Shown here in pieces: positions 1 through 8,827 of a DNA stretch of 64,000 nucleotides. Position 1 is the first letter of the stretch. Every line of letters starts with the position of its first letter. The position numbers and the translations under genes were made by a program. The notes below the pieces were generated by a model, which did not search any database, had not been told where the DNA came from, and saw only the letters and a program-made list of their open reading frames with translations. Source of the stretch: Ralstonia sp. RRA (GTDB taxonomy: Bacteria > Pseudomonadota > Gammaproteobacteria > Burkholderiales > Burkholderiaceae); contig NZ_CP146091.1 in NCBI RefSeq assembly GCF_037023145.1, forward strand, positions 992,001 to 1,056,000, read 5' to 3'.

Positions 1-120
1 GAAGCCGCGCGCGCCGAGGTGACACGCTATCTGCAGCAAATCGAAACCGCGCTGGATTGGCAGCGCCAGGGCATTCTGTCGACTGCGCGGCGTACCGCCA
101 AAACACGACTGAACGCCTGA
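1..120 (+). CDS. C-terminal end of a biotin-dependent carboxyltransferase-like protein, probably 5-oxoprolinase subunit C (partial)
   Basis: An open frame enters from the left edge and stops at TGA 118-120, leaving 39 residues with many Arg, Gln and Ala. It lies 18 bases before pxpA on the same strand. In Burkholderiaceae the gene before pxpA is usually pxpC (KipA-like), which with PxpA and PxpB forms the ATP-dependent 5-oxoprolinase. The fragment contains no diagnostic motif, so the identity rests on position only. Confidence 0.5.
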   Translation, partial: EAARAEVTRYLQQIETALDWQRQGILSTARRTAKTRLNA

Positions 121-138
121 AGCACCGGACACGACACC

Positions 139-882
139 ATGACCACGATTGATCTGAACGCCGACCTCGGCGAGGGCTGCGACAACGACGAGGCGCTGCT
201 TGCACTGGTGAGCTCCGCCAATATCGCCTGCGGCTGGCACGCGGGCGATGTCAACACGATGCGCCAGACCACGGCGTGGGCGCTGCGCGAAGGCGTGTCG
301 ATTGGCGCGCATCCGAGCTTTCCGGACCGCGAGAACTTCGGCCGCACCGAGCTGCACCTGCCTCCGGAAGAGATTTACGCGGGCGTGCTCTTCCAGATCG
401 GCGGTCTATCGGCTATTGTGCGCGCCCAAGGCGGCAAGCTGGCCCACGTGAAGCCGCACGGCGCGCTGTACAACCAAGCCTCGCGTGATCGCCCGTTGGC
501 TGCGGCCATCGTGCGCGCGGTGCGTGATTTCGATCCGTCGCTGGTGGTGTTCGGGCTGGCCGGCGGTGAACTGGTCAAGGCCGCGCGCGAGCTTGGCTTG
601 CAGGCCAAGGAAGAGGTGTTTGCCGATCGCGGGTATAACGCGGATGGCTCGCTCGTCAAACGCGGCACGCCCGGCGCGCTGATCGACGACGAAGCCGCCG
701 CACTCGACCAGACGCTAACCATGGTGCGCGAACAGCGCGTGAAGGCGATTGATGGCACGTGGGTTCCGATCCACGCGCAAACTGTTTGTTTGCACGGCGA
801 CGGCGCACATGCGCTGGCGTTCGCGCGACGCATCCGGGAACGGCTGGGCAGTGAAGGGATCACTGTCCGTGCCGGCGCCTGA
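139..882 (+). CDS. pxpA: 5-oxoprolinase subunit PxpA (LamB/YcsF family)
   Basis: The 247-residue protein begins with the family signature [10 protein letters not shown] and carries [10 protein letters not shown] at about residues 29-38, KPHGALYN near 103 and a late HGDG segment, all typical of LamB/YcsF. Length matches the family (about 245-255). With PxpB and PxpC it hydrolyses 5-oxoproline to glutamate using ATP in the cytoplasm. A gene tail lies 18 bases upstream and a terminator hairpin follows within 10 bases, so the pxp operon seems to end here, separate from the DUF969 genes. Confidence 0.95.
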   Translation: MTTIDLNADLGEGCDNDEALLALVSSANIACGWHAGDVNTMRQTTAWALREGVSIGAHPSFPDRENFGRTELHLPPEEIYAGVLFQIGGLSAIVRAQGGKLAHVKPHGALYNQASRDRPLAAAIVRAVRDFDPSLVVFGLAGGELVKAARELGLQAKEEVFADRGYNADGSLVKRGTPGALIDDEAAALDQTLTMVREQRVKAIDGTWVPIHAQTVCLHGDGAHALAFARRIRERLGSEGITVRAGA

Positions 883-891
883 GCCACGACG

Positions 892-917
892 GCCCCGTCC
901 TTCCAGCGGGGCTTTTT
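892..917 (+). terminator. Rho-independent terminator after pxpA
   Basis: GCCCCG and CGGGGC form a 6-bp GC stem around a 9-base loop, followed directly by five T. It sits 10 bases after the pxpA stop and in front of the DUF969 gene. Confidence 0.8.
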
Positions 918-939
918 CATAAATTGGGGGGAGCACCAC

Positions 940-1671
940 ATGAGTACGGCAGTCAATCTGTGGCCACTGATCGGGGTGGCCATCATCATCGTAGGGTTCA
1001 TCCTGCGATTCAATCCACTGCTGGTGGTGACCGTGGCCGGGCTGGCGACGGGGCTGTCAGTCGGCATGGACCTTGGCACGCTGTTGGAAACCTTCGGCGA
1101 GAAGTTCATCAACAGCCGGTCGCTGGCGGTCTATGTGCTGATTCTGCCGATCATCGGTCTGCTGGAAAGCTACGGTCTGAAAGAGCGCGCGCAAGACTGG
1201 ATCTCCAGCCTGGCAAGCGCCACCTCCGCCCGTATCCTGATGCTGTATTTCGTGGTGCGCCAAGGGCTGGGCGCACTTGGCCTGACCTACATCGGCGGTC
1301 ATGCGCAAACCGTGCGGCCATTGCTGGCGCCCATGGTGGAAGGTGCCGCAGCCGCCCGCCACGGTGATCTGCCGCAGCACATCCGTGACAAGCTGCGCGC
1401 GCACTCCGCCGCCTGCGACAACATCGCCATCTTCTTCGGTGAAGACATCTTCCTGGCCTTCGGTGCGGTGCTGCTGATGGATGCGTTCCTCAAGGAAAAC
1501 GGCATCACTGGTATTGAGCCTTTGCAGCTGGGCCTGTGGGCAATTCCCACCGCCATTGCCGCGCTCGTCATCCACATGTTCCGCCTGGTGCGGCTCGATG
1601 CCAGCATCCAGCGCGATGTCGATGCATGGAAACAATCCAATCCGTCCAAGACGAATGAGGTGACAGCATGA
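940..1671 (+). CDS. DUF969 family membrane protein, probable 5-oxoproline transporter subunit
   Basis: A 243-residue, very hydrophobic protein with about five membrane segments, including two at the N-terminus (roughly 6-25 and 28-48). It is the DUF969 family, almost always followed by a DUF979 gene. Its stop overlaps the DUF979 start by 4 bases. The pair clusters with 5-oxoprolinase genes in many bacteria, so transport of 5-oxoproline is the usual inference. A strong Shine-Dalgarno (GGGGGGAG) precedes the ATG. Confidence 0.9.
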   Translation: MSTAVNLWPLIGVAIIIVGFILRFNPLLVVTVAGLATGLSVGMDLGTLLETFGEKFINSRSLAVYVLILPIIGLLESYGLKERAQDWISSLASATSARILMLYFVVRQGLGALGLTYIGGHAQTVRPLLAPMVEGAAAARHGDLPQHIRDKLRAHSAACDNIAIFFGEDIFLAFGAVLLMDAFLKENGITGIEPLQLGLWAIPTAIAALVIHMFRLVRLDASIQRDVDAWKQSNPSKTNEVTA

Positions 1672-2654
1672 GCACCCTGCTGACTATTAACAGCGTTTTC
1701 TATCTGATCGGCTTTATCGTCATGCTGCTGGTCGGTATGACGCTGCGAGACAAGGGCAACCCCAAGCGCCTGACCACGGCGTTGTTCTGGTTCCTGTTCG
1801 GCTCCGTCTTCCTGTTCAGCGATTTGATGGTGGCGACGCTTGGCAAGCCGATGGCGTATCGCATCGTCGGTGTCATCGTTCTGCTGATCGCATTGATCGC
1901 TGGGGCGGGCTTGCTGTCGATCGGCACGTACAAGCAGAGCACCCCGGAACAACGCCATGCCTCGGCCAACAAGCTGCGCAACAAGCTGTTTGTGCCGGCG
2001 CTGCTGATCCCGGTCATCACGGTGCTCTGCACGCTGGCGTTCAAAGGGGTCTCCGTGGGCGGCGTCTACATCCTGGATCAGAAGCAGTTGACGTTGGCCG
2101 CGCTCTGCGTGAGCTGTGTCTGTGCCATTCTGGTTGGTTGGGCGCTGACCGGCGGGTCGCCACTGCACGCGGTGCGTGAGTCGCGTCGCCTGCTGGATTC
2201 GATCGGCTGGGCCGCGGTGCTCCCGCAAATGCTGGCGATGCTGGGTGGCGTGTTTGTTGCGGCACAGACAGGTAAATCGGTGAAGGACATCGTGAGCCTG
2301 TTTGCCGATCCGAATAACCGCTTCCTGCTGGTGGTGATCTACTGCGTGGGCATGGCGCTGTTCACCATGATCATGGGCAATGCGTTTGCGGCATTCCCGG
2401 TGCTGACGGCGGGTATTGCGCTGCCGCTGCTGGTGGTTGGCCAGCACGCCGATCCCGCTCCTCTGGTGACCATCGGCATGTTGGCCGGCTATTGCGGGAC
2501 ATTGATGACCCCGATGGGCGCCAACTACAACATCGTGCCGGCCGCGCTGTTGGAGTTGAAGGACAAGTATCTCGTCATCAAGACGCAGATCCCGACCGCA
2601 CTGGTGCTGCTGTGCGCCAACATTCTGCTCATGTATTTCCTGGTTTTCCGCTAG
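1668..2654 (+). CDS. DUF979 family membrane protein, probable partner of the DUF969 protein
   Basis: A 328-residue protein with about ten hydrophobic segments across its length, consistent with a permease. The family is DUF979. It overlaps the DUF969 gene by 4 bases, so the two are translationally coupled. Its last 40 residues (from NIVPAALLEL on) are repeated in diverged form about 1.1 kb downstream, behind DUF2891, which marks a second lost copy. Confidence 0.9.
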   Translation: MSTLLTINSVFYLIGFIVMLLVGMTLRDKGNPKRLTTALFWFLFGSVFLFSDLMVATLGKPMAYRIVGVIVLLIALIAGAGLLSIGTYKQSTPEQRHASANKLRNKLFVPALLIPVITVLCTLAFKGVSVGGVYILDQKQLTLAALCVSCVCAILVGWALTGGSPLHAVRESRRLLDSIGWAAVLPQMLAMLGGVFVAAQTGKSVKDIVSLFADPNNRFLLVVIYCVGMALFTMIMGNAFAAFPVLTAGIALPLLVVGQHADPAPLVTIGMLAGYCGTLMTPMGANYNIVPAALLELKDKYLVIKTQIPTALVLLCANILLMYFLVFR

Positions 2655-2663
2655 AGAGACGCC

Positions 2664-3686
2664 ATGCCATTCACCGTCGAACTCACCGTCAAGCAGGCTT
2701 CAGATCTGGCTGCACTGCCGCTGCGCTCGCTGTATCACGAGTATCCGAACCACATCATGCATCTGCTGAATGGGGCAGAGGATGTGCGCTCGCCGCGCGA
2801 CATGCATCCGGTGTTCTATGGCTGCTACGACTGGCATTCGGCGGTGCATGGCTATTGGCTGCTGGCGCGCTGTGCAAGGCTGTATCCGTCTCTGCCGCAG
2901 CAGGATGCCATTGCGAAGCTGTTTGACGAGCACTTCACTGTGGAGAACATGCAGAAGGAGTGCGCGTATTTTCAGGCGCCGGGGCGCACATCGTTTGAGC
3001 GTCCATACGGCTTCGCCTGGGTCATGGCGTTGGCGCAAGAGTTGGATGTTTGGCAGCATCCCAAGGCGAAGACGTGGCTGGCAGCCATGGAGCCGCTGAC
3101 GGCAGAAATCCGCAGCCGCATCTTCAGCTATTTCACCAAGCTCAGCTATCCGATCCGGGTCGGCACGCATTACAACAGCGCCTTCGCGTTGAAGCTGATC
3201 CTGGATTTCGCGCGCCATCGCCGCGACACGGAGTTGGAGGAACTGGTGGTCTCCGCCTCCCGCCGCTACTACGGGGAAGACACCAACTATCCGGCGCACT
3301 ATGAGCCGGGCGGCGACGAGTTCCTGTCTGCAGCATTGACCGAAGCCTTGCTGATGTCGGACGTGCTGCCGGCGGCCGCGTTTGCTGGCTGGTTTGCCGA
3401 GTATCTGCCAGTGCCGGGCCATGTCGACCGCCTCCTGGCACCTGCGCATGTCAGCGACCATAGCGACCCCAAGATCGCCCACCTGAACGGTTTGAACCTG
3501 AGCCGAGCCTGGTGCATGAAGCGGATTGCTGCGCGCCTTCCGGAGAGCGCGCCAGCCAAGGCCGTGCTGGATACAGCTGCGACGCTCCATATCGAGGCGG
3601 GGCTGCCGCATGTGATCAGCGGGGAATATGCTGGTGAGCACTGGCTGGCAACCTTCGCCATGCTGGCATTGGAGCCAGTTCATTGA
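2664..3686 (+). CDS. DUF2891 domain-containing protein
   Basis: A 340-residue soluble protein with no signal peptide. The N-terminal part carries HPVFYGCYDWHSAVHGYW (about residues 48-65), typical of DUF2891, and the family length of about 340 is matched. It follows DUF979 by 9 bases and shares its operon. No reaction is established. The conserved His, Asp and Trp residues and the all-helical look suggest an enzyme acting on the same substrate as the 5-oxoproline genes, which is inference. Confidence 0.9.
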   Translation: MPFTVELTVKQASDLAALPLRSLYHEYPNHIMHLLNGAEDVRSPRDMHPVFYGCYDWHSAVHGYWLLARCARLYPSLPQQDAIAKLFDEHFTVENMQKECAYFQAPGRTSFERPYGFAWVMALAQELDVWQHPKAKTWLAAMEPLTAEIRSRIFSYFTKLSYPIRVGTHYNSAFALKLILDFARHRRDTELEELVVSASRRYYGEDTNYPAHYEPGGDEFLSAALTEALLMSDVLPAAAFAGWFAEYLPVPGHVDRLLAPAHVSDHSDPKIAHLNGLNLSRAWCMKRIAARLPESAPAKAVLDTAATLHIEAGLPHVISGEYAGEHWLATFAMLALEPVH

Positions 3687-3711
3687 CATAGCGAGCCCGT
3701 TGACCGTCTCC

Positions 3712-3834
3712 ATCGTGCCTGCCGCGCTGCTGGAGTTGTCCGATAAGAACGCTGTGATCAAAGCGCAAGTCCCTACCGCACTACTGTTGCTTGCAGCCAA
3801 TATCGTGCTCCTGTACTTCCTGATGCTGCACTAA
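3712..3834 (+). pseudogene. Relic of a second DUF979 gene, 3' end only
   Basis: This frame reads IVPAALLELSDKNAVIK and continues to YFLMLH then TAA. It matches the end of the intact DUF979 protein (IVPAALLELKDKYLVIK to YFLVFR) over about 40 residues with roughly 65 percent identity. The match starts abruptly at an ATC codon 26 bases after the DUF2891 stop. No start codon or ribosome site belongs to it. It is best read as the tail left by a deleted second copy. Confidence 0.85.
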
Positions 3835-3976
3835 TCGTGTTTAATGCATCGCGTGCGGTGCGCGTCACGTCGGCGAGTCGATTGCCGGCGTGCGCCACCA
3901 ATCGTGATCGCCGCCCAAGGGGGTGCCGGGGTGTGCGGTCGTCGACCTCGCATCGCGCTCTTCTCCGGGGGGATTC

Positions 3977-5002
3977 ATGAGCAGCCAGATGACGAGCGGC
4001 CGTTCCGTGTCGGGACGCCGCTTTTTTTGTGTTCTTGCAACCAGCGCGCTGTCGCTGATTTCGGCCGCACAAGCGCACGCCGAAACGTTCCGTGTGGCCA
4101 CGCCGTACCCGGCCGTCAATTTTCATACGCAAAACCTGCAGGCTTTCGCCAGCGCCGTGAGTACGGCCACCAATGGCGACCTCAAGTTCGAGGTGTCGCC
4201 GAACGGCACGCTGCTCAAGGCGGCCGCGATCTTTGACGGCGTCAAAGATGGCAAAGCTGAGGCGGGCGAAGTGATGCTTTCGACGCTGGCCCAGCGCGAT
4301 CCGCTGTTCGGTGTGGATTCGATTCCCTTTGTGGTTTCGGGCTACAACGACGCACGCCTGCTATGGGACGCCTCGCGCAGCCGCATTGAAGCGCTGATGA
4401 AGGCCAATGGCCTGCGCCTGCTCTACGCCGTGCCCTGGCCGCCACAGAACCTGTATTCCGAAACACCGATCGCCCGTTTGTCCGACCTGAAGGGACATCG
4501 TTTGCGCACGTATAACGCCGCACAAAAGCGCATTGCCGAGCTGTACGGCGCGCAGGCCGTGCAGGTGGAGGCCGCTGACCTGAGCGCCGCCATCGCCGCC
4601 GGGCGTATCGACACGATGGTCACCTCGCCGTCGACCGGCCTGGAAACCAAGGCTGGACAGCGCCTGACCTATTACTACAAGGTCAACGCCTGGATCCCGA
4701 AAAACGCCGTGTTCGTCAACGAAGCGCGTTTTGCCAAGCTGCCGCCCGCCACCCAGCAGACCGTGCTGAAACTGGCCAAGGACTATGAGGCCCGCGGTTG
4801 GGACTCGAGCCGCCAGACCTACGAGCATGATGAAGCCGAGCTCGCAAAAAGCGGCGTGCGCGTGCTCAACCCCGATGTGAACCTGCAGGGTGACATGCGC
4901 CGCCTGGGCGAGCGCCTGACGCGCGAATGGCTGCACACGGCGGGCACGGAAGAAGTCGACATCCTGTTGAACTTCGAGAACAAGCGCAGCAAGGCGAAGT
5001 AA
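3977..5002 (+). CDS. TRAP transporter periplasmic substrate-binding protein (DctP family)
   Basis: A 341-residue precursor. Residues 1-35 form a signal peptide: a basic region (SVSGRRFF), a hydrophobic core and cleavage after AQAHA. The body has family features such as GLRLLYAVPWPPQNLYS and PIARLSDLKGHRLRTYN, near residues 140-180, the usual substrate-lobe region. The start at 3977 follows a strong GGGGGG site. No DctQ or DctM membrane genes lie nearby, so it is an orphan or works with remote partners. Position suggests a ligand tied to 5-oxoproline or peptide use, which is inference. Confidence 0.88.
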   Translation: MSSQMTSGRSVSGRRFFCVLATSALSLISAAQAHAETFRVATPYPAVNFHTQNLQAFASAVSTATNGDLKFEVSPNGTLLKAAAIFDGVKDGKAEAGEVMLSTLAQRDPLFGVDSIPFVVSGYNDARLLWDASRSRIEALMKANGLRLLYAVPWPPQNLYSETPIARLSDLKGHRLRTYNAAQKRIAELYGAQAVQVEAADLSAAIAAGRIDTMVTSPSTGLETKAGQRLTYYYKVNAWIPKNAVFVNEARFAKLPPATQQTVLKLAKDYEARGWDSSRQTYEHDEAELAKSGVRVLNPDVNLQGDMRRLGERLTREWLHTAGTEEVDILLNFENKRSKAK

Positions 5003-5079
5003 GGCCAACGCGCACTTGGGCATGACGTTCGACGGACGTTTATCATCGTTTTTGTCTTACGTAGTTGCAGGAGAACGTC

Positions 5080-5727
5080 ATGCCTACCGTCCTCGTCACC
5101 GGTTTTGATCCGTTCGAGAACGAACCCATCAATCCGTCGTGGGAAGCCGTGCGCACGCTCGACGGTCAGGGGATCGCCGGCGCCGAGATCATCGCGCGCC
5201 AGTTGCCGACCATCTTTGGTGAATCCAACAAGGTGCTCGGCAAGCTGCTGCAGACGTTGCACCCGGATGTGGTGATCGCAGTGGGGCAGGCCGGCGGCCG
5301 CGCCGAGATGGCTATCGAGCGCATCGCCATCAATGTGGACGATGCGCGCATTGCCGACAACGCCGGCAAGCAGCCCATCGACATCGCCATCGCAAGTGAT
5401 GGGCCAGCGGCGTATTTTTCAACCCTGCCGATCAAGGCCATCGTGCGCGAACTGCGCGCGGGCGGGGTTCCCGCGTCGGTCTCGCAGACGGCGGGGACGT
5501 TCGTCTGCAATCACGTCTTCTATGGGTTGATGCACGCCATCGCCCGTCACAAGCTGCCCACGCGCGGCGGCTTCATCCACATCCCGTATCTGCCGTCGCA
5601 GTCGGCCAAGCATCCGGGGCAGCCGAGCATGGCGCACGACACCATCGTCGCCGGTTTGCGCATTGCCATCGAGACGACGCTGCGCACGCTACATGACGTA
5701 CGCGAAACGGGCGGCCAACTGCACTAG
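5080..5727 (+). CDS. pcp: Pyrrolidone-carboxylate peptidase (pyroglutamyl peptidase I)
   Basis: The 215-residue enzyme removes N-terminal pyroglutamate from peptides in the cytoplasm. It starts VLVTGFDPFENEPINPSW, the C15 family signature. The triad is present: Glu near residue 80 (AEMAIERIAIN), Cys 143 (FVCNHVFY) and His 167 (FIHIPYLP). The start at 5080 has a CAGGAG site. The product, 5-oxoproline, is the substrate of PxpABC, so the cluster forms one route from peptides to glutamate. A hairpin overlapping the stop ends the unit. Confidence 0.96.
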   Translation: MPTVLVTGFDPFENEPINPSWEAVRTLDGQGIAGAEIIARQLPTIFGESNKVLGKLLQTLHPDVVIAVGQAGGRAEMAIERIAINVDDARIADNAGKQPIDIAIASDGPAAYFSTLPIKAIVRELRAGGVPASVSQTAGTFVCNHVFYGLMHAIARHKLPTRGGFIHIPYLPSQSAKHPGQPSMAHDTIVAGLRIAIETTLRTLHDVRETGGQLH

Positions 5728-5744
5728 GCAGCCGCCGCCCGTTT
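5705..5744. terminator. Probable bidirectional terminator between pcp and the convergent gene
   Basis: AAACGGGCGGC (5705-5715) pairs with GCCGCCCGTTT (5734-5744). The A and T at the stem ends give a short T run on either strand. The pcp stop codon lies in the loop region and the reverse-strand gene ends 24 bases further on. Confidence 0.65.
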
Positions 5745-5767
5745 GGGGTGGTGGAGCGCGCGCCGGA

Positions 5768-6499
5768 TCAGTCGGTCAGGCGCGTGTGGCGCTGCAGCTC
5801 GATGCGTACTGAAGTCCCTGGAGCGACATAGCCCGAGGTGACGGGCGCCGTGTCATCCAACGCGCGGTAGCTTTCGATTGCCACCGGTTCATCGTAGGTG
5901 GAGGCAGCCGGGCGAGCCGGAGCCGCAGGTGCCGCCGTGCGGCCGGTCGCACGCGCAAGCGTGCGTGGCTTGGTGGCGGTGTCTGCCTGTTTCGAGGGTA
6001 GGGGTGCGGGCACCGCTTCCGCCTTCGGCTTGGCTGCCACACTGATATCGGGTGGCGCTTCGACGCTCGGTACGGCTTCAGTCTTGGCCGGCGCGGCTTC
6101 ATCCTTGTCAGCGGCCGTATTGGCAGCGACGCTCGGTGCGGTGTCTGCGGCAAACGCGTCTTGCGGCACACTCGGCACGGGCGCCTGCGCGATTGCCGCG
6201 TACTGCGCCGGGTCAATGTGGGGAATCGGTTGCCGGCGCTTGCCGGTATGCGAGCCGACCAGCGCTGCAGCCACCGTGCATGCCACCCCGATAGCCAAGA
6301 CCGTCAAACGCCGGTGCCATTGCGCTCGCGACACCTGATGCGCGGTTGCGGCCGCAGCCAGCCGCGCGTCGTCTTCTACGCGCGCCAGGGTGGCGTGGAT
6401 CGCCCGTACGGCGCGACGCGGCGTGCCAAAGGGTGGCGGCACGCGCACGAAGCCCGGTAAGCCCAGGTCGCCGTCAATGGTGAAGTTGAGAGAGTCCAC
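5768..6499 (-). CDS. Unknown single-pass membrane protein with Ala/Pro-rich periplasmic region
   Basis: The 243-residue protein has an N-terminal cytoplasmic part (about 1-62), one membrane segment (about 64-84, LTVLAIGVACTVAAALVG) and a long Ala, Pro and Lys-rich tail. The tail is low complexity, like TonB or envelope-spanning linkers, and ends in a short ordered stretch. No family is recognised. Its start lies about 100 bases from a possible upstream promoter region and it appears to be a single gene. Confidence 0.75.
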   Translation of the reverse strand: MDSLNFTIDGDLGLPGFVRVPPPFGTPRRAVRAIHATLARVEDDARLAAAATAHQVSRAQWHRRLTVLAIGVACTVAAALVGSHTGKRRQPIPHIDPAQYAAIAQAPVPSVPQDAFAADTAPSVAANTAADKDEAAPAKTEAVPSVEAPPDISVAAKPKAEAVPAPLPSKQADTATKPRTLARATGRTAAPAAPARPAASTYDEPVAIESYRALDDTAPVTSGYVAPGTSVRIELQRHTRLTD

Positions 6500-6638
6500 G
6501 TCCGTCTCCGCTGATGGCCGCAGAAGGCGCAGGGGCCGTTTGCGGGAACAGCTGACATGCTAAGAGCCCGTCGGGAGGCGGTCGATCAGACTTATCCTAA
6601 AACTGTTGAGGGATGTGTCGGAGACAGGGCGGCCGCCA

Positions 6639-6660
6639 GCCTGCGGTGCGTACCGCAGGC
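6639..6660. terminator. Perfect hairpin behind the DUF2968 gene
   Basis: GCCTGCGGT and ACCGCAGGC form a 9-bp perfect stem with a GCGT loop, 22 bases past the end of the reverse-strand DUF2968 gene. There is no T run, so termination is only likely. Confidence 0.5.
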
Positions 6661-6681
6661 CAGGGAATAGCGTGGGGTGCC

Positions 6682-7314
6682 TTACGGAGCAGGTGTCCAG
6701 TTCGGATCGTTGAGCTGCTTTTCCAGCAGACGGATCTGCTGTTGCAGCGAATCAACCTGGGCCTTGTAGGCGCGGCGTTCGACGTCCAGCGCCTGGGTTT
6801 GCTGGCGCACGGTCTGCTGCTCTTCCAGCATCTTCTGGCGTTGCGCCTGCATGATGCGGACTTCCTGACTGAGCGAGGCAGCACGCTGTTCGGCGGCCTG
6901 CGCTTCGCGCTCGAGTTGCGCTTTCTGGCCGGCGGTGACGGCGCGGCGCAGGTCGTCCTCAGCCCAGACGCGGGTCTGTCGGGCCAGCGTGTCGTACGCG
7001 CCTTCAGCCGGCGCTACCGACGCGAACTTGTACACGCGCCACAGTTCTTTGCGATACGACAGCGCGACGTAAGCGGTGGTGTCTTCATTCACCAGCAGCA
7101 GGCTCGTGCCGTAGTCGCCGTTGTAGGTGGTGCGTAGCTCGGTCAGGCGCTTTTGTGCCAGCAACTGCTGCAGTTCGGCCACGGTGCCGGCAGAGGCGGC
7201 CGTGGCTGCAGCCGGCGCTTGCGGCGTCGCAGTTTGGGCGTGAGCCAATCCGGTGCCCGCAACGGAAGCTGCGGCAGCAAACGTGAGAACGGTTCGGCGG
7301 AAGACGAGAGACAT
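6682..7314 (-). CDS. DUF2968 family exported protein
   Basis: A 210-residue precursor with a signal peptide (residues 1-27, cleavage after AHA). Residues 45-115 form the DUF2968 core with LRTTYNGDYGTSLL. Residues 120-200 are a heptad-like coiled coil rich in Gln, Glu and Arg, ending LLEKQLNDPNW. The family is found in Burkholderiales and has no known reaction. The product is expected in the periplasm. It stands alone on the reverse strand. Confidence 0.88.
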   Translation of the reverse strand: MSLVFRRTVLTFAAAASVAGTGLAHAQTATPQAPAAATAASAGTVAELQQLLAQKRLTELRTTYNGDYGTSLLLVNEDTTAYVALSYRKELWRVYKFASVAPAEGAYDTLARQTRVWAEDDLRRAVTAGQKAQLEREAQAAEQRAASLSQEVRIMQAQRQKMLEEQQTVRQQTQALDVERRAYKAQVDSLQQQIRLLEKQLNDPNWTPAP

Positions 7315-7381
7315 CGCAAGAATCAGAAATCGGAGCCGACGCGACTATATCAGCTTTGCCTGCGGATTCTGGCGGGATTGG

Positions 7382-8260
7382 TCACGCATCGTCAGCGGAG
7401 GTGGCTGCCGACGTTTCGCGTCGCCCGAAGTAGCGCGCCGGGGATTGTCCAAAGTACTGCCGGAACATGGCGATGAAATTGCTGGGCGTGGCATAGCCCA
7501 GCGCGTCGGCCACGTTGGCAACCGGCTCACCGGCTGCGAGGCGTTCGAGCGCATGCACCAGCCGGGCCTGGCGGCGCCATTGCGCAAAGCCGATTCCGGT
7601 TTCCGCCAGGAACAGCCGGTTGACCGTGCGCGGCGACACACCGGCCCACTCGGCCCAGGCTTCCAGCGTGCGCGTGTCGCCCGGTGCATCGACCAGACTT
7701 TGCGCGATGCGTGCCAGGCGCCGATCGGTGGGCAGCGGCAGGTGCAGCGGCTCGCGCGGTGCGTGGCGCAGCTCGTCAAGCAGCACCGCGGCAATGCGCC
7801 GGCTTTCCGGCGAGAGGAATTCGTCAACCGGCCAGGTGACGGCGCGCCGCACGAGCGCGCGCATGACGTCGCTGATGCCAACCACGCATGGCCGGTCAGG
7901 TAGATCGGCGCAGCACGCGGGCGCAACCAGCACGAACCAGCCGCTCATCACGCCGCTGATGGTGGCGCTATGCATCTCGCCTGGCGGAATCCAGCCAGCG
8001 CGGTGCGGTGGCAGGATCCACGAGCCATGCCGTGTGCGCACATGCATCAGCCCACTGTCCACGCAGAAGATCTGGCCCCGTAGATGGCTGTGCCAGTCGA
8101 CTTCACGCGTGCCGAACTGGAGCCGGTCGTTGCTCTCGGCCGTGCCCACCACGGCGACGATCTCGGGGCCGTCTGTGCGTTCGCTGTAGGCCTTGAGGGT
8201 GGCCAGCTCGGCCGTGGGGCGGGCTGGCATGGCATCGCAGGTGCGAGGTTGCGCGCGCAT
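7382..8260 (-). CDS. AraC family transcriptional regulator with N-terminal cupin domain
   Basis: A 292-residue protein from the chosen ATG at 8260. The N-terminal half is a cupin sensor (WHSHLRGQIFCVDSGLMHV, PPHRAGWIPPGEMHSA). The C-terminal 100 residues hold the two helix-turn-helix motifs, with VSPRTVNRLFLAETG and ALGYATPSNFIAMFRQYFG. An in-frame start 87 bases upstream is possible but lacks the family alignment. It is divergent from the flavin monooxygenase operon, so it probably controls that operon. Confidence 0.9.
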   Translation of the reverse strand: MRAQPRTCDAMPARPTAELATLKAYSERTDGPEIVAVVGTAESNDRLQFGTREVDWHSHLRGQIFCVDSGLMHVRTRHGSWILPPHRAGWIPPGEMHSATISGVMSGWFVLVAPACCADLPDRPCVVGISDVMRALVRRAVTWPVDEFLSPESRRIAAVLLDELRHAPREPLHLPLPTDRRLARIAQSLVDAPGDTRTLEAWAEWAGVSPRTVNRLFLAETGIGFAQWRRQARLVHALERLAAGEPVANVADALGYATPSNFIAMFRQYFGQSPARYFGRRETSAATSADDA

Positions 8261-8386
8261 GTGCGGTTGGCGGGTTTCCAATAGTTTCTGTCCAAACCAC
8301 GTTATCACGTCTTTGCTGCGGTGCGCGATAGTGACCCCACGGCCCACAGGGGCCGCTCATGGACCGCAATCCGAGCAGGGGGAAAC

Positions 8387-8827
8387 ATGGCAGAAGCATT
8401 GGACAGATTCCGCATCTACGACATCTCGGCCTGGCCGATTGTGATGTTGCGCAGTGGCGCCCAGGCGCCAGGGTATGCGCCGCAGTGGGCGCGTGAGATG
8501 GAGGCGCTGTTGGCGCGCAACCAGCCGTTTGTGGTGATCCACGGCGTTCAGCAGGTGGACGAGGCGCATGAAGATCGCCGGCTGCGTGCGGTTTGGCTGA
8601 AGGAGAACAAGGCGGCGCTGGCTGCGCAGTGCCGGATACTGGTGCATGTCGAGCCTGATCCTGTGCAGCGGCTGGCTGTGCGTGCGCAGGCTGCCATTGC
8701 TGTGCAGGCATTCAAGGTGCCGATGGAAATCGTCGAGAGTTTTGATGCGGCACTGGACGCCGCCCGGCGTGCGCTGGGCAATGACGCCGATCAATCGACG
8801 CCAATTGCGGAGTGGGCCGATGTCTGA
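8387..8827 (+). CDS. Small unknown protein paired with a flavin monooxygenase
   Basis: A 146-residue soluble protein starting at 8387 behind AGGGGGAA. It has an alpha/beta look (FRIYDISAWPIVMLRSGAQ; PFVVIHGVQQVDEAHED) and no signal peptide. Its end overlaps the monooxygenase start by 8 bases, so the two are translationally coupled. No catalytic family is recognised. The coupling suggests a partner or a step in the same pathway. Confidence 0.8.
   Translation: MAEALDRFRIYDISAWPIVMLRSGAQAPGYAPQWAREMEALLARNQPFVVIHGVQQVDEAHEDRRLRAVWLKENKAALAAQCRILVHVEPDPVQRLAVRAQAAIAVQAFKVPMEIVESFDAALDAARRALGNDADQSTPIAEWADV

Noticed and set aside
1057..2447. Long reverse-strand frames opposite DUF969 and DUF979
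   Set aside because: They are shadows of the forward genes: His and Gln rich, without domains, and crossing real gene borders.
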